DNA from: Zea mays
Taxonomy: Eukaryota > Streptophyta > Magnoliopsida > Poales > Poaceae
Reading direction: 5' to 3'
NCBI RefSeq assembly: GCF_902167145.1
Contig: NC_050097.1
Coordinates: 172,762,923 to 172,826,922 of the forward strand
DNA: 64,000 nt
Numbering within the stretch: the first letter of the stretch is position 1; each line of letters opens with the position of its first letter. Shown here piece by piece: positions 34,741 to 45,993 of this stretch. Under the pieces are notes generated by a model. That model ran no database searches and was not told the DNA's origin. It worked only from the letters and a program-made list of their open reading frames with translations. Both the position numbers and the translations under genes were made by a program.

Positions 34741-34760
34741 TCAGGTTTTAATACTTTAGA
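34741..34760 (-). other. Proposed 5' terminus of Helitron 1
   Basis: Minus strand TCTAAAGTATTAAAACCTGA preceded by A. It fits the TC start and A|T insertion rule and lies where an AT-rich flank meets the GC-rich Helitron end. Confidence 0.6.
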
Positions 34761-35244
34761 TAAAGGGACCGGCCGTGACATTTAAGATATTGGTTAATTG
34801 GATGTGATTTAAAATTTTGACTTTTAAAATTGAATTCCTTAATTTCTTTCTAGTCAAAATTTATTCAAAAGTAATATATCTAGATATGTGCAACTACAGT
34901 TTTGAGATATGTTGCTATATCTCTAAAATAAAAGAGTTGTGTAGCCTAGGTTTGGATCTTATTACTAGCCTAGCAAGCAAAACTAGAGACTAATCAAACA
35001 ACCTAGCCTGGGTAAGCAACAAATAAAGCGAGACCGATTATGTTCTGACACTCTGCTTCATACTTCTATCTATGGTACAAGATACAATCATTACGATAAA
35101 CTAACATAGCAAACAAATTCTTTGACTTCATATATCGATGTTGATAATTTATTTCTCTAGAATGAAAACTTCTTTTATGAATGGATATAGTCAAATATAG
35201 ATATAGATAGATAGATATACCACACTGAAACTCAAACAATAAGT
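34761..35244. other. AT-rich host sequence upstream of PIP2
   Basis: Distal upstream region of the aquaporin gene. No gene seen. A GATA-type microsatellite (TAGATATAGATAGATAGATA) lies near 35196-35218. Confidence 0.6.
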
Positions 35245-35635
35245 GAGTGTTTTGAATGTACTAGAGCTAATAGTTAGTGGCTAAAATTAGTTGAGACATC
35301 CAAACAAATTAGCTAATAATTCAGCTATTAACTATTTTTGGTAAATTAGTTAATAGTTAGATAGCTATTTGTTAGCTAGCTAATTCCACTAACAATTTTT
35401 AGCTAATAACTATTAGGTGTCGTTTGGTTCACATATTCATAACGTAATAGGTAACTAATAACGTTAAATCATATTTGTTTTAGTCTAACCGTAATCAGAT
35501 ATCACACTAAAAAGTGATATCAGCCTATTCAAACTTGTTACCGCCAGTAATCGAGCGTAAACCATTACCATTATCATTTCCGTTACATTTCTTGAACCAA
35601 ACAACACCTTAGTTTTACTGCATTCAAACACCCCC
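35245..35635. mobile_element. Outer MITE, carrying a nested MITE
   Basis: The ends GAGTGTTTTGAATGTACTAG and, inverted, GGGGGTGTTTGAATGCAGTA form imperfect terminal inverted repeats. TAAGT is found on both sides (35240-35244 and 35636-35640). The interior is AT-rich and full of CTAATAGTTAG-type palindromic words. The superfamily is not certain. Confidence 0.65.
35416..35608. mobile_element. Tourist-like MITE (PIF/Harbinger type), nested
   Basis: 193 bases with terminal inverted repeats GGTGTCGTTTGGTTCA and TGAACCAAACAACACC (one mismatch) and a TTA duplication at 35413-35415 and 35609-35611. The TTA target and GG...TTTGGTT ends are typical of Tourist elements. It lies inside the MITE at 35245-35635. 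Confidence 0.8.
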
Positions 35636-35822
35636 TAAGTCCAACGGGAAGTAAAACTAGCAAGACGTCCACATGAATAGCTAAACACTGAAACACTCCC
35701 TGCCCCTGTGCCCCACGCAGAATAGTCACCCAATGGCCATGAGCATACAACAACAACAACAAAAATCCCTTTTTTAAATTGCATTTCCGCTTAAACCCTC
35801 ATATCTGTCCTACATAAGCCCC

Positions 35823-35830
35823 TATAAATA
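35823..35830 (+). promoter_or_regulatory. TATA box of PIP2
   Basis: TATAAATA, 92 bases before the start codon, in CCCCTATAAATACCC; transcription should start near 35855. Confidence 0.75.
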
Positions 35831-35921
35831 CCCTCCATGACAGTCCTAAAACAACAACGCAAGCAAGCTATCAAAGCTTCTCAATTAACCACTCTTGCTT
35901 ACCTGCAAGCAGCTCAGTCAG

Positions 35922-37001
35922 ATGGGCAAGGAGGTGGACGTGTCCACTCTGGAGGCCGGCGGCGTCCGCGACTATGCGGACCCTCCGCCGGCACCGTTGA
36001 TTGACGTCGACGAGCTCGGCAAGTGGTCCCTGTACCGCGCCGTGATCGCGGAGTTCGTGGCGACGCTGCTGTTCCTGTACATCACCGTGGCCACCGTGAT
36101 CGGGTACAAGCACCAGACGGACGCGTCGGCGTCGGGCCCCGGCGCGGCGTGCGGCGGCGTGGGCGTCCTCGGCATCGCGTGGGCGTTCGGCGGCATGATC
36201 TTCATCCTCGTCTACTGCACCGCCGGCATCTCCGGCGGCCACATCAACCCGGCCGTCACCTTCGGCCTCTTCCTGGCGCGGAAGGTGTCCCTGGTGCGCG
36301 CGCTGCTGTACATGGCCGCGCAGAGCCTCGGCGCCATCTGCGGCGTCGCGCTCGTCAAGGGGTTCCAGAGCGGACTCTACGCGCGCTACGGCGGCGGCGC
36401 CAACGAGGTCAGTGCCGGGTACTCCACCGGCACGGAGCTCGCCGCCGAGATCGTCGGCACCTTCGTGCTCGTGTACACCGTCTTCTCCGCCACCGACCCC
36501 AAGCGCAACGCCCGCGACTCCCACGTCCCGGTAATTGCTGCATCTGCCATGCACACTCCTTGGAGCTGTGACGATCCCGCTCATAGTTGTGCTTCCGTGG
36601 TGCTGTTGTGCATTCCCTCTTTTCTGTACCGACGAACGTAACGAGATGCATGGTCACCAGGTGTTGGCGCCGCTTCCGATTGGATTCGCTGTGTTCATGG
36701 TGCACCTGGCGACGATCCCGATCACCGGCACGGGAATCAACCCGGCGAGGAGCCTCGGCGCCGCCGTCGTGTACAACAACAGCAAGGCCTGGAGCGACCA
36801 GGTAATTACATCACTGTCCCTAGTCCCTACATACATTGTCCAAGATTGCAGCACTAATTCATACAATTTTGTTGGTTGATGTTACTGCAGTGGATCTTCT
36901 GGGTAGGCCCGTTCATCGGCGCGGCGATCGCAGCGCTATACCACCAGATCGTCCTCCGCGCCAGCGCCAGGGGGTACGGCTCCTTCCGGAGCAACGCTTA
37001 G
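35922..37001 (+). CDS. PIP2: Plasma membrane intrinsic protein, PIP2-type aquaporin
   Basis: Three exons, 35922-36530, 36661-36801 and 36891-37001, with GT-AG introns in phase 0, encode 286 residues, the normal PIP2 length. The protein conducts water across the plasma membrane as part of a tetramer. It has six membrane spans; both NPA loops ([11 protein letters not shown] in exon 1, [13 protein letters not shown] in exon 2); the PIP signatures [20 protein letters not shown] and [13 protein letters not shown]; selectivity-filter His, Thr and Arg within [16 protein letters not shown]; an acidic EVD at residues 4-6 resembling a diacidic export signal; and a C-terminal GSFRSNA with the serines phosphorylated in PIP2 proteins. 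The short N-terminus before DPPPAPL and the Ser-containing tail fit PIP2 and not PIP1. It resembles maize PIP2-3/PIP2-4-type sequences; the exact paralogue is not certain. All exons are strongly GC-rich, as usual for grass genes. Confidence 0.96.
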
Positions 37002-37267
37002 GCTCACCTCGCCTTGGTCAACATCCACACGGCCAGCCAGACCACGACTGAGCGCTCCCTGCCGGAGTTTAAGTTGAACGGAAAGGGTGAGCACCGGCGT
37101 GGTTAATGCAGTATTAGTAGCTTTCAGTCAGGTGAAGAGTTGTAGCACTGCCAGCAACGGCAGCTAGCGCAAGTGTTTGTGTTGCGCGCGCGCTGTGGAA
37201 AAGTGTGCCGTCGTCACCGTCCGTGTATCTTGTTGTGTTGCAGTTAATTTAATAATTTAATAAAAAA
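37002..37267 (+). terminator. 3' untranslated region and poly(A) signal of PIP2
   Basis: AATAAA at 37259-37264 in an AT-rich tail is the best poly(A) signal. The Helitron 2 end begins at 37268, so the native cleavage site and downstream elements were displaced to 57079 and beyond. Confidence 0.55.
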
Positions 37268-37271
37268 CTAG

Positions 37272-38840
37272 GTATATGCCCGTGCGTTACTACGAAACCA
37301 ATTTAATAAAAAAATTGATATGCAAAAACAATCAATTAGTAAGTGAGAAACCAATTAGTAGACCTTTGCAGCCAAAATCGATCAAAATATCAAAAAACAC
37401 TGCAAATGGTATGTTTAACCGGTAGCAATTAGCCCTTCATCTAAAGCATGCGCATGTATCGAATTGGCCTTTATCAAATGCTTTAGATCTACCTCCCTAA
37501 CAATAGGATTCTCCTATATTTCATTCTTTTCAGCCATACTTCGTCCATGCAAGTAATAATTATGTAAAGATTTGTTTCATACTAATTACCAATCTCTAAG
37601 TTGGTTTTCAAAGGAAGAGAGCCCACACAGGACAATCCACATCCTCGTCGAATATGTTGTAAGCTTCCATGACCTAGTTGTAGGTGAAGCCCATTGCGAG
37701 AAGCAACTGCATGCTGCGAGTCAGCATAGTGTCCAGGAACACAAAGTGTTACATATGGTTCTATGCCTAGGTGGTAACGAATAAATAACAACTTGTGAGA
37801 ACTTCAATTTGAGCATTAATAAGCAGTTAATGGAACAGAAATGGATGGATTCTGAAAAGTGTTACACCAGAATTTTTGTTGCAATAACAGGCAACCCGTG
37901 CATGACAAACTGTTCACAAAAAGAACAGATAGGTAGTAAGGGCGTGAAAATGGTGAGATACATAAATGAATTCTTGATTTTCAATAGTTCTGACCTCTAT
38001 CAAGGTGACACCAAATTGTTCAAAGGAAGCAACATTTACAAAAGCGCCATAGCATACATTTGACAAGAAAAGTTGTACATGTGAATACTTAAAATAGGAA
38101 AATGACTACTGTATTTCACTTATATATACAATGAAGCAGATATATGTCAGGAACTTCATATAAATCATATTCATCAATCAATGTAAGCCAAATCTAAATA
38201 AATGCTTCTATCAATAGGAGGACAGGATGCTGCACACTGAAAGGATAAGAATTCTTTTATATTACAGTGATAAAAATGAATCATACCTATTGTCCAGAAT
38301 TTGTGAAGAAAAACATCACGAAAAGACCATCAATTTTACTTCAGGATGAACAACACCATTCGCACACTGGGAAATAGACTAAAACCTGAAGCAGTTTAAG
38401 GCCTTTGGCATGAATGTGTGCTACACTCAGGATTTGTTCAATTTTCTTTTTACCCCTTCATGCATTCTAAGTCAATGTCGATACTTCTTTCATTTTAGGG
38501 AGACAACTTAAGCAGTAGCAGACAACAAAAATTGATAGTGGGTTGGTTTCACACGGACCCTGTTGAAAGCTAGAAAAATGTAAGGGAAAGCAAAAAATGT
38601 GAATGGGTACATCATATTCTCAGTGAATAGGATCAAACAGAAAGACCTTGATATCAATTTTTAGTTGCTGGAGTCAGGGGTGCTTTCATTTTTTGGTGCT
38701 CAGACACCATCTCTTAATCAGAACATAATCACCAAATGGATACACAAAAGATTTTGAGAAGTTCGAGCACAAAAAATTAGTTCCAACAAGCAGCCCAATA
38801 TATAAATATGCTCAAATAGCAAAGTTAGGAGCATACATAC
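37272..38840. other. Helitron 2 interior, 3' part
   Basis: AT-rich filler with no confident gene. A minus-strand stretch near 37610-37720 contains QLLLAMGFTYN then VMEAYNIFDEDV across a stop; it looks like a decayed exon, possibly of a UBA-like domain, but the match is too weak to name. Confidence 0.45.
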
Positions 38841-38900
38841 TTCTTCCAATTGGTCAAGTATCTCAAGAACTCTCTGATGGTAAGTTCTCTCAATCTCAAC
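38841..38900 (-). pseudogene. Single-exon fragment, probably BAR-domain SH3P-type protein
   Basis: A 60-base exon with AAG|G acceptor and GAA|GTATG donor encodes VEIERTYHQRVLEILDQLEE, a helix resembling the plant SH3 domain-containing proteins involved in clathrin and autophagosome traffic (from memory). Twenty residues are too few for certainty. No neighbouring exon of that gene was found. Confidence 0.45.
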
Positions 38901-39107
38901 CTTAAAGCCAGAAATATGAATGATTAGTAAACATGAAATATAGGAACCTAGAGGAAAAGAAAATGTTTAGGTGCCATTGATTATTATTGTTGCTGCTCCT
39001 GTAATAGTACCAAAAGGATCATCTTCATTGGTGAATATGAGAATTCATCTATTGGTCTTCAAAGATCCAAAAAGTTTCAAATGAGGGAAGTGGCTGCAAA
39101 AACATAC

Positions 39108-39257
39108 CCTTCTTCGATAAGTTGTTCCTTTAATTGCAGGTACTCAGGGACCCTCAGCTCCTCAACCGCTAGCTTGATGACATTGACCCTCACATATTCC
39201 CACACCAGGCCGAGGGCAGATGGAAAGTGCAACACATGGGGGTATAACAATTACTTC
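39108..39257 (-). pseudogene. Sucrose synthase exon fragment
   Basis: One exon with acceptor TTACAG|GAAG and donor GG|GTATG. It encodes [19 protein letters not shown], then in a shifted frame [25 protein letters not shown], matching the N-terminal region of plant sucrose synthases. A two-base loss between the two parts breaks the frame. Sucrose synthase converts sucrose and UDP to fructose and UDP-glucose. The catalytic glycosyltransferase region is absent, so the fragment is a relic, captured by Helitron 2. Confidence 0.85.
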
Positions 39258-40336
39258 CTGTAACATAATAGAACCGGTTGCGCCGCGACAGATCCTCAAT
39301 TCTCTTCCCCTATTGACACAACATGTCTCCAAGGGCATGCCGAGATCCGGCATGCCATGGTGTGGCGGCATCAGTGTGGCAGCTGGCTGGTCATAGCTGT
39401 TATGTGCGGCACTTGTACCATTCCTTTGTTTATCTTCTAAGATATGTACATGCCTTTAGACTGAATTGAGAGTCCATAATAAAGTAGGGCTTACACATGT
39501 GTTGTTGTGATCAGGTGCCAAAATTGATGGTTCCATTTGATTATCAGCGTTATCTTTTCTATCTGCAACTAAATTGAGGGAAGAGAAATGATAAGCATAA
39601 TAGTATTAACAAACATTACCGAGCATGAGTCATTCAGGTATGCAACACAAATAACTTATTAAATATGTGACACTAAGAACAGACATTAGCATGCCATGAA
39701 TTTTGAAACCTAGTAAAAGAAAAGAAAGGAAGCTTACACACACAAAAGAGTAACTAAGAGATTCGTAAAAAATGAATCAAAGAAACAACAATGTTTACTG
39801 TGCTACTGTGCTCTATAATTATTACCTTATAGTAGAATAAAGTACAATCTAACGCATGATTCGGTATGGGATTATAAGTATCCAGCATTAAACACGTTAT
39901 AGTAGAAACTGGAGAGAACTCATCTGTAATGTAGCTAGGCATTATTGAAGCATAGAGACTCAACAAATTAGCTTTGTAGTTACTCACAAACTTCAGAATT
40001 TATATATGTACCCACTCTTACCGGTAGTACAGATACTAACAAGAAAAAAGAAAATACCAACAATTACAGCTTAGGAAACTCTTGTGCATGGCATACTGAT
40101 CCATATTAAAATTTACAGATAAAAATAAAAGAATGCGTACCAATTTTGTTGCAGACTTATTGACCTTAACTATAGGAATACTGAAACAAGCAGCTCTTGG
40201 TTCCAAACATACGTACTCAAGTTACCATCTTTCTAAAAGAGATCAAATAATGGCACAAAACTAACCACACCAATATCTTCACCGCTGTTAGATAAACATG
40301 AAATAGGAAAGAATCCATATTCAACATAGTACATCA
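39258..40336. other. Helitron 2 interior next to the Copia insertion
   Basis: AT-rich sequence with no recognised gene; probably intron and filler DNA of the Helitron. The base pairs CTAAT at its right end are the left target duplication of the Copia element. Confidence 0.5.
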
Positions 40337-40341
40337 CTAAT

Positions 40342-41567
40342 TGAGAGCACCTAGAGGGGGGGGGGTGAATAGGTGATCCTGTAAAACTTGAACTTAATGC
40401 CACACAAACTTGGTTAAACGTTAGCACAGTATTGCCAAGTGGCTAGAGAGGAGTCTCAACAAAACACAATAACCACAAGAGATCAATCACAGAGATGGCA
40501 CAGTGGTTTATCCCGTGGTTCGGCCAAGACCAACGCTTGCCTACTCCACGTTGTGGCGTCCCAACGGACGAGGGTTGCACTCAACCCCTCTCAAGTGGTC
40601 CAAAGACCCACTTGAATACCACGGTGTTTGCTTTTCTTTTCTATATCCCGTTCGCGAGGAATCTCCACAACTTGGAGTCTCTCGCCCTTACAAAGATGTT
40701 CACAAAGAAGCACGGAGTAAGGGAGGGATTAGCAACTCACACAAGACACAAAGATCACAGCAAGTACGCACACACAAGACCCAGACTTAAGCTCAAAAGA
40801 CTAGCACACTAGAACGGAGCTCAAATCACTAGAATGTCGAACAAGTGCGCAAGAATGGAGTGTGAGTGATCAAGAGTGCTCAAGGAATGCTTGGTATCCT
40901 CCTCCATGCGCCTAGGGGTCCCTTTTATAGCCCCAAGGCAGCTAGGAGCCGTTGAGAGCAATCCGGGAAGGCAATTCTTGCCTTCTGTCGTCTGGCGCAC
41001 CGGACAGTCCGGTGCACCACCGGACACTGTCCGGTGCGAATTTCCTTCCTTATTTGGCGAAGCCGACCGTTGGCAGCCTTGGAGCCATTGGCGCACCGGA
41101 CACTGTCCGGTGCACACCGGACAGTCCGGTGCCCCCTCCCGACCGTTGGCTCGGCCACGTGTCCCACGCGGAACGCGCAGCCGACCGTTGGCCCGGCTGA
41201 CCGTTGGCTCACCGGACAGTCTGGTGCACACCGGACAGTCCGGTGAATTATAGCCGTACGCCGTTAATTCCTTCCCGAGAGCGGCAAGTTCGCCTGAGCC
41301 AGCCTGGCACACTGGACAGTCCGGTGCGCCTAGACCGAGCTGACTTTGGCTGAACAGAGCCATCTCATTTCCAATTCAATCTTTCCTGTTTCCAGCACTT
41401 AGACACAATGCATTAGTCCACAAAACAATGTACTAAGTCTGGAAACATACCTTTTGACATGATTTGCACTTTGTCCACCACATTGCATAGATCAACACAA
41501 AAGCACTTGCGTTGGCACTCAATCACCAAAATACTTAGAAATGGCCCAAGGGCACATTTCCCTTTCA
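40342..41567 (-). repeat. 3' LTR of the Opie-like element
   Basis: 1226 bases against 1244 in the partner. The length difference comes partly from loss of one palindrome of the CCGGAC/GTCCGG array near 41310 and from a longer G run near the LTR start. Confidence 0.93.
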
Positions 41568-42348
41568 ATCTCCCCCTTTTTGGTGATTTATGCCAACACA
41601 ACATAAAGCAACTAGAACAAGTGCAATATCAATGCAAATGAAAACTCAATATAGTTTTGATTCATATTTGGCATATATGGATCACTCTTTGCCACCACTT
41701 GGTTTGTTTTTGCAAATCAAACTCAATTTCCTATCTCTAAGTCAAATTCACTTGTAGAGACATAACGAGAGGTATTCCAAAAGAAATTGATCAAGGATTT
41801 CAAAAACTCCCCATTTTTCCCATAATCAACACTTCTCCCCACAAGAGGCCAACTTTTGACAAACCAAAAGCTCTATTCTACTATCAAAATTTCAAGTGGT
41901 AGCTGATCCATTTATTGCTTTGGCCTTTATTTTCTCCCCCTTTGGCATCAAGCACCAAAACGGGATGGCATCAAGCACCAAAACGGGATCAATCTTGGCC
42001 CTTGAACCCCATTGCCTCACCAAAATCTTCAATAAGAATACAAAGGCAATAAGAGTACGTGAGATGAACTTGGAATAAGTTACCCTCTCATCGGAGTGCA
42101 GTGGAAGTCTTTCATGGTCCAAGTCCACCTTTTCCCTTTCAAACCTCCTTTGAGACTAAAACAAGCAAACTCAAGCACACGGTTAGTCTCAAAGGGTCAA
42201 GTTGTAGCACAACTCCCCCTAAATTTGTGCATCCCTTGCAAATGGACTTGAAAGGTCCGGGGAGTGCTTGTACAACTTGAGCACCATAAATAAACAACAA
42301 AATGCATAAGGAACATGATCAAAGGCATAAACACATGTATGCTATAAT
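41568..42348 (-). other. 3' untranslated region of the Opie-like element with polypurine tracts
   Basis: The polypurine tract AGGGGGAG adjoins the LTR (41570-41577). The same word recurs at 41934-41941 and 42213-42220. No coding sequence. Confidence 0.75.
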
Positions 42349-43092
42349 TCAATCCAAGTTCCGCGAATCTAAGACATTTAGCTCACTACGCAACTTGCAA
42401 AAGGTCTGCTCATCTAAAGGCTTGGTAAAGATATCGGCTAGCTGGTTCTCGAAGCTAACATGAAACACTTCGATATCTCCCTTTTGCTGGTGGTCTCTCA
42501 AAAAGTGATGCCGGATGTCTATGTGCTTTGTGCGGCTGTGTTCAACAGGATTATCCGCCATGCGGATAGCACTCTCATTATCACATAGGAGTGGGACTTT
42601 GCTCAGATTGTAGCCAAAGTCCCTGAGGGTTTGCCTCATCCAAAGTAGTTGCGCGCAACACTGTCCTGCGGCAACGTACTCGGCCTCAGCGGTGGATAGG
42701 GCAACAGAGGTTTGTTTCTTAGAACTCCATGACACCAGGGACCTTCCTAAGAATTAGCACGTCCCCGATGTACTCTTCCTATCGACCTTACATCCAGCAT
42801 AGTCGGAGTCTGAATATCCAATCAAGTCAAAGGTAGACCCCTTTGGATACCAGATCCCGAAACAAGGCGTAGCGACTAAATATCTAAGAATTCGCTTCAC
42901 AGCCACTAAGTGACACTCCTTAGGATCGGATTGAAATCTAGCACACATGCATACACTAAGCATAATATCCGGTCTACTAGCACATAAATAAAGTAAAGAC
43001 CCTATCATAGACCGGTATGCCTTTTGATCAACGGACTTACCTCCTTTGTTGAGGTCGGTGTGTCTGTCGGTTCCCATTGGAGTCTTTGCGGG

Positions 43093-44580
43093 TGTAGGAA
43101 ACGGGTGACGCCTAAGAGGGGGGGGTGAATTAGGACTTCCAAAACTTTTACTAAACTAGGCCACAATTAAATCCCTAGAGCAAAACCTTTGCAAGTAATC
43201 AAACTAGAGTGTGCAAACTAGGTTTTGTCTAAGTGTTGCTATCTCTACCGCAAAGGTTAAGTTTCAATCTACACTAAACAAGTATGACTACAAGATTGAA
43301 ACTTAAATGCTTAATATAAATATGGAAAGTAAAGAGCTAGGTAGAGAAGCAAACTCTCGTGGATGACACCGGTATTTTTACCGAGGTATCCGGAACCACG
43401 CAAGGTCCCGACTAATCCTCGTTGGTGCCCCTACGCAAAGGGAAGCCCACGCGAGGGCCAAGCACCTCGGTCGAGTAACTCCGTAGAGAGCCACGGGCCT
43501 TCTCCACGCGCAAGTGGTGCTCCGCTTCCGGCTCCTCTCGGACGCTCCCCGCCGTCTCCACTATCGAGCTTCCGGCCGAAACGCCGCGGGCCTCGTTCCC
43601 TCCGGTACACGGTGGCGGCCATGACACAAACGCGGTTGTCACGGTCTCGCAAGACTCTCGCCCCACTCGGTACAATTACAACGACTCACGCAAGAGCCGA
43701 GGGGTTGTGTGGTTTTACAAAACTCACTCAACTAACTAGGATTCACCTAGAGCAAGCGCTAATGCGGTCTAACTAACCTAAGCACTTCTCAAAGCACCTA
43801 CGCTAATCACCGAGTGATTCTATTAAGCACTTGGGTGTTTGAGCACTTGGAAATGTCTACAATATGCCTTGGTATGTTTCTTGGGCTCCCACACCTTCAA
43901 ATGGCCGGTTGGGTGAAGTATATATAGGCTCCAACTCAAATATAGTCGTTGGAAAGCAGTTCTGCAGCTTTCTGCGGCGCACCGGACAGGTGCACCGGAC
44001 TGTCCGGTGGTGCACCGGACATCCCACGTGTACTAGCCGTTAAAAGTAGCCGTTTGAGCTTCCGAAGATGGCGCACCGGACATGGCGCACCGGACGGTCC
44101 GGTGTGCACTGGACAGCCCATGTCCGCTTGTCGTATTTTGGCCGTAACGTTTAGCTCCGAACTCCGATTTCGATGATCTTGTACTTTTTGGAAAGCTTAT
44201 GAAATTCTCTACATCCCAGAGTTGAAGCCATATCAGTTTGAGCAAATTTGGTGTTGTGAAACACTTCCAATTCAGTCAGCCCTTCCTCTCAACTTTATCA
44301 ACTTCACTTTTGTTTTGTAGCTTTGTATCTCACTTCTACTTCTTGATGTGTTGGACTCTTAGCATATATAAAGTGTCTTCAATATTACTTTGTAATGTCT
44401 TCTATGAGTCTTATAATGTCTTCTTTGAGGTGTTGCATCCTCATTGCCTTGGTCCAATTCTCTTCGCATCCTGTGAACTACAAACACAACCACTAGAAAA
44501 CTTATTAGTTCACGGATTGTGTTGTTCATCAAACACCAAAACTCAATTAGCCAAATGGCCCGGGGTCCATTTTCCTTACA
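43093..44580 (-). repeat. 3' LTR of the nested gag-only element
   Basis: 1488 bases, near-identical to 48181-49671. Confidence 0.94.
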
Positions 44581-45993
44581 ATCTCCCCCTTTTTGGTGAT
44601 TGATGACAACACAACCAAAGCAAGCAAATAAATACAAGTATTTGAATGAAAATATGCATTTTACTTGCTAAGATGCATGATTGTCCCCACAATGTGAAAT
44701 TATGGACTTAAGCCTCCCCCTAACTCCATAATTCACTTACTTCCTATTTTTGGACCAAATAACCAAAACCACTTGAAAAAGTCATTTGGAGATATAAAAT
44801 TTTAAATTGGTGGTGTTTGGTGTTTGATATAGTTTTCATTGCTTTGGTCCCTAAACTTCTCCCCCTTTGGCATCAACCACCGAAAAGGAAGACATTAAAA
44901 GCATGTAGGAAGTAAATAAAAGCTTGCCCTCATCAAGAATTGTATCAAATGATATTGCTAGAAGTATATTGAATTAAGCCATAGATGATACCAGTTGTAG
45001 GAGACCTTAAAAGATTACTCCCCCTAAATGAGTATTCTCCTTTAGAAAGAGTTTTTCTCCCCTTTTAGAGATGAAGAAATACTCCCCCTGACAGAGATCC
45101 TCAACTTAGGAAAAAGCATGTGAAAAATTTGAGGTGCAAGATATGATTTGAAAAGACTAACTTCCCTTATGCATAGGTAACAGAATATGAGTTAACTGCT
45201 TATGCATTTTTAGCAACATGGAAGCATATGATATGAAATATAGTCTAATCAAATATTGGAGAAGACATGTAAATGATACTGAATGTAGTCTCAAAAGATA
45301 CCAATTGAAAGTCAATGGTGAGCTTGAGAGACATGAGAGTTCTTGGAGATTTTACAGTGGAAGATTGTTGTCTTTCTCCGGGGACCTTATTTTCCTTACA
45401 ATGAGACTATCACATGAAATAGACTTGAAAAGGTGTTAGTCTCAAAGTACTAGATTATAGAGTAACCTCCCCCTAAAGGTGTGCATACAAGTTTTGAATA
45501 CTTGTAGGAGACATGCACTTTGATTTGATATCAAGAGGGGCGAATTATCCATAATCCTAACTTTGGCACATATAAGTTAAATGATATACTTTGTAGAGAT
45601 CAAAATTTTCAATTGATGCATCATTTACTAAGGAGTTATATAAAAGCTATGTGCCGTGCTTAAATAAACATTTTAAGCCATGTAGGTTTGCTTAAGTATA
45701 TAAATTAAGAACAAGCACTCCTACCATATGATTTACCTAGTATGCATGATTTAAAAAAATACATAACAAATGTAATACTAGGCAAGAAAGGTAAACTAGA
45801 TAAAAGGTAAATAAATATGCATATCTAAAAACGAGGAATACAATAAAACTAGTTACCTTAGTCATGGGTGGGAAATTTGGGTCAAAAATTTTCACTAACC
45901 CACTTGGCAATAAACTTGATCTAATATGATGTATCCCATGATATACATCCAAATTTGCCAAGTCTCCAAATTTCCCAAGGACCTTCGGTCCAC
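44581..45993 (-). other. Non-coding 3' region of the gag-only element, with repeated polypurine tracts
   Basis: No pol remnant was recognised. Six copies of the minus-strand word AGGGGGAG lie at 44583, 44714, 44859, 45018, 45082 and 45467; the first adjoins the LTR and is the expected polypurine tract. Confidence 0.7.

Larger units (their letters stand above)
4634..34760 (-). mobile_element. Helitron 1 (rolling-circle transposon) with RepHel, RPA and gene fragments, split by a nested retrotransposon
   Basis: A Rep-helicase gene and an RPA-like gene, both minus strand, identify an autonomous-type plant Helitron. The proposed 5' terminus is TCTAAAGTATTAAAACC on the minus strand at 34760, preceded by A, as expected for insertion between A and T; it resembles the maize 5' consensus (remembered as TCTMTAYTAMYHNW) with two mismatches. 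The 3' CTRR end was not found between 4634 and 9994 and may lie beyond the Tat element, so the left limit given is simply where that element begins. A chromovirus occupies 17295-32294. Two multi-exon host gene fragments in opposite orientations lie downstream of RPA, a pattern typical of Helitron capture. That these fragments belong to the Helitron is inference. Confidence 0.7.

Noticed and set aside
36023..36571. Second long frames overlapping the PIP2 first exon on both strands
   Set aside because: Arg- and His-rich shadow frames of a GC-rich exon.
37610..37720. Possible UBA-domain exon (LLLAMGFTYN...DEDV) of a DRM-type methyltransferase in Helitron 2
   Set aside because: Only a short match with an internal stop and no clear splice borders; too weak to name.
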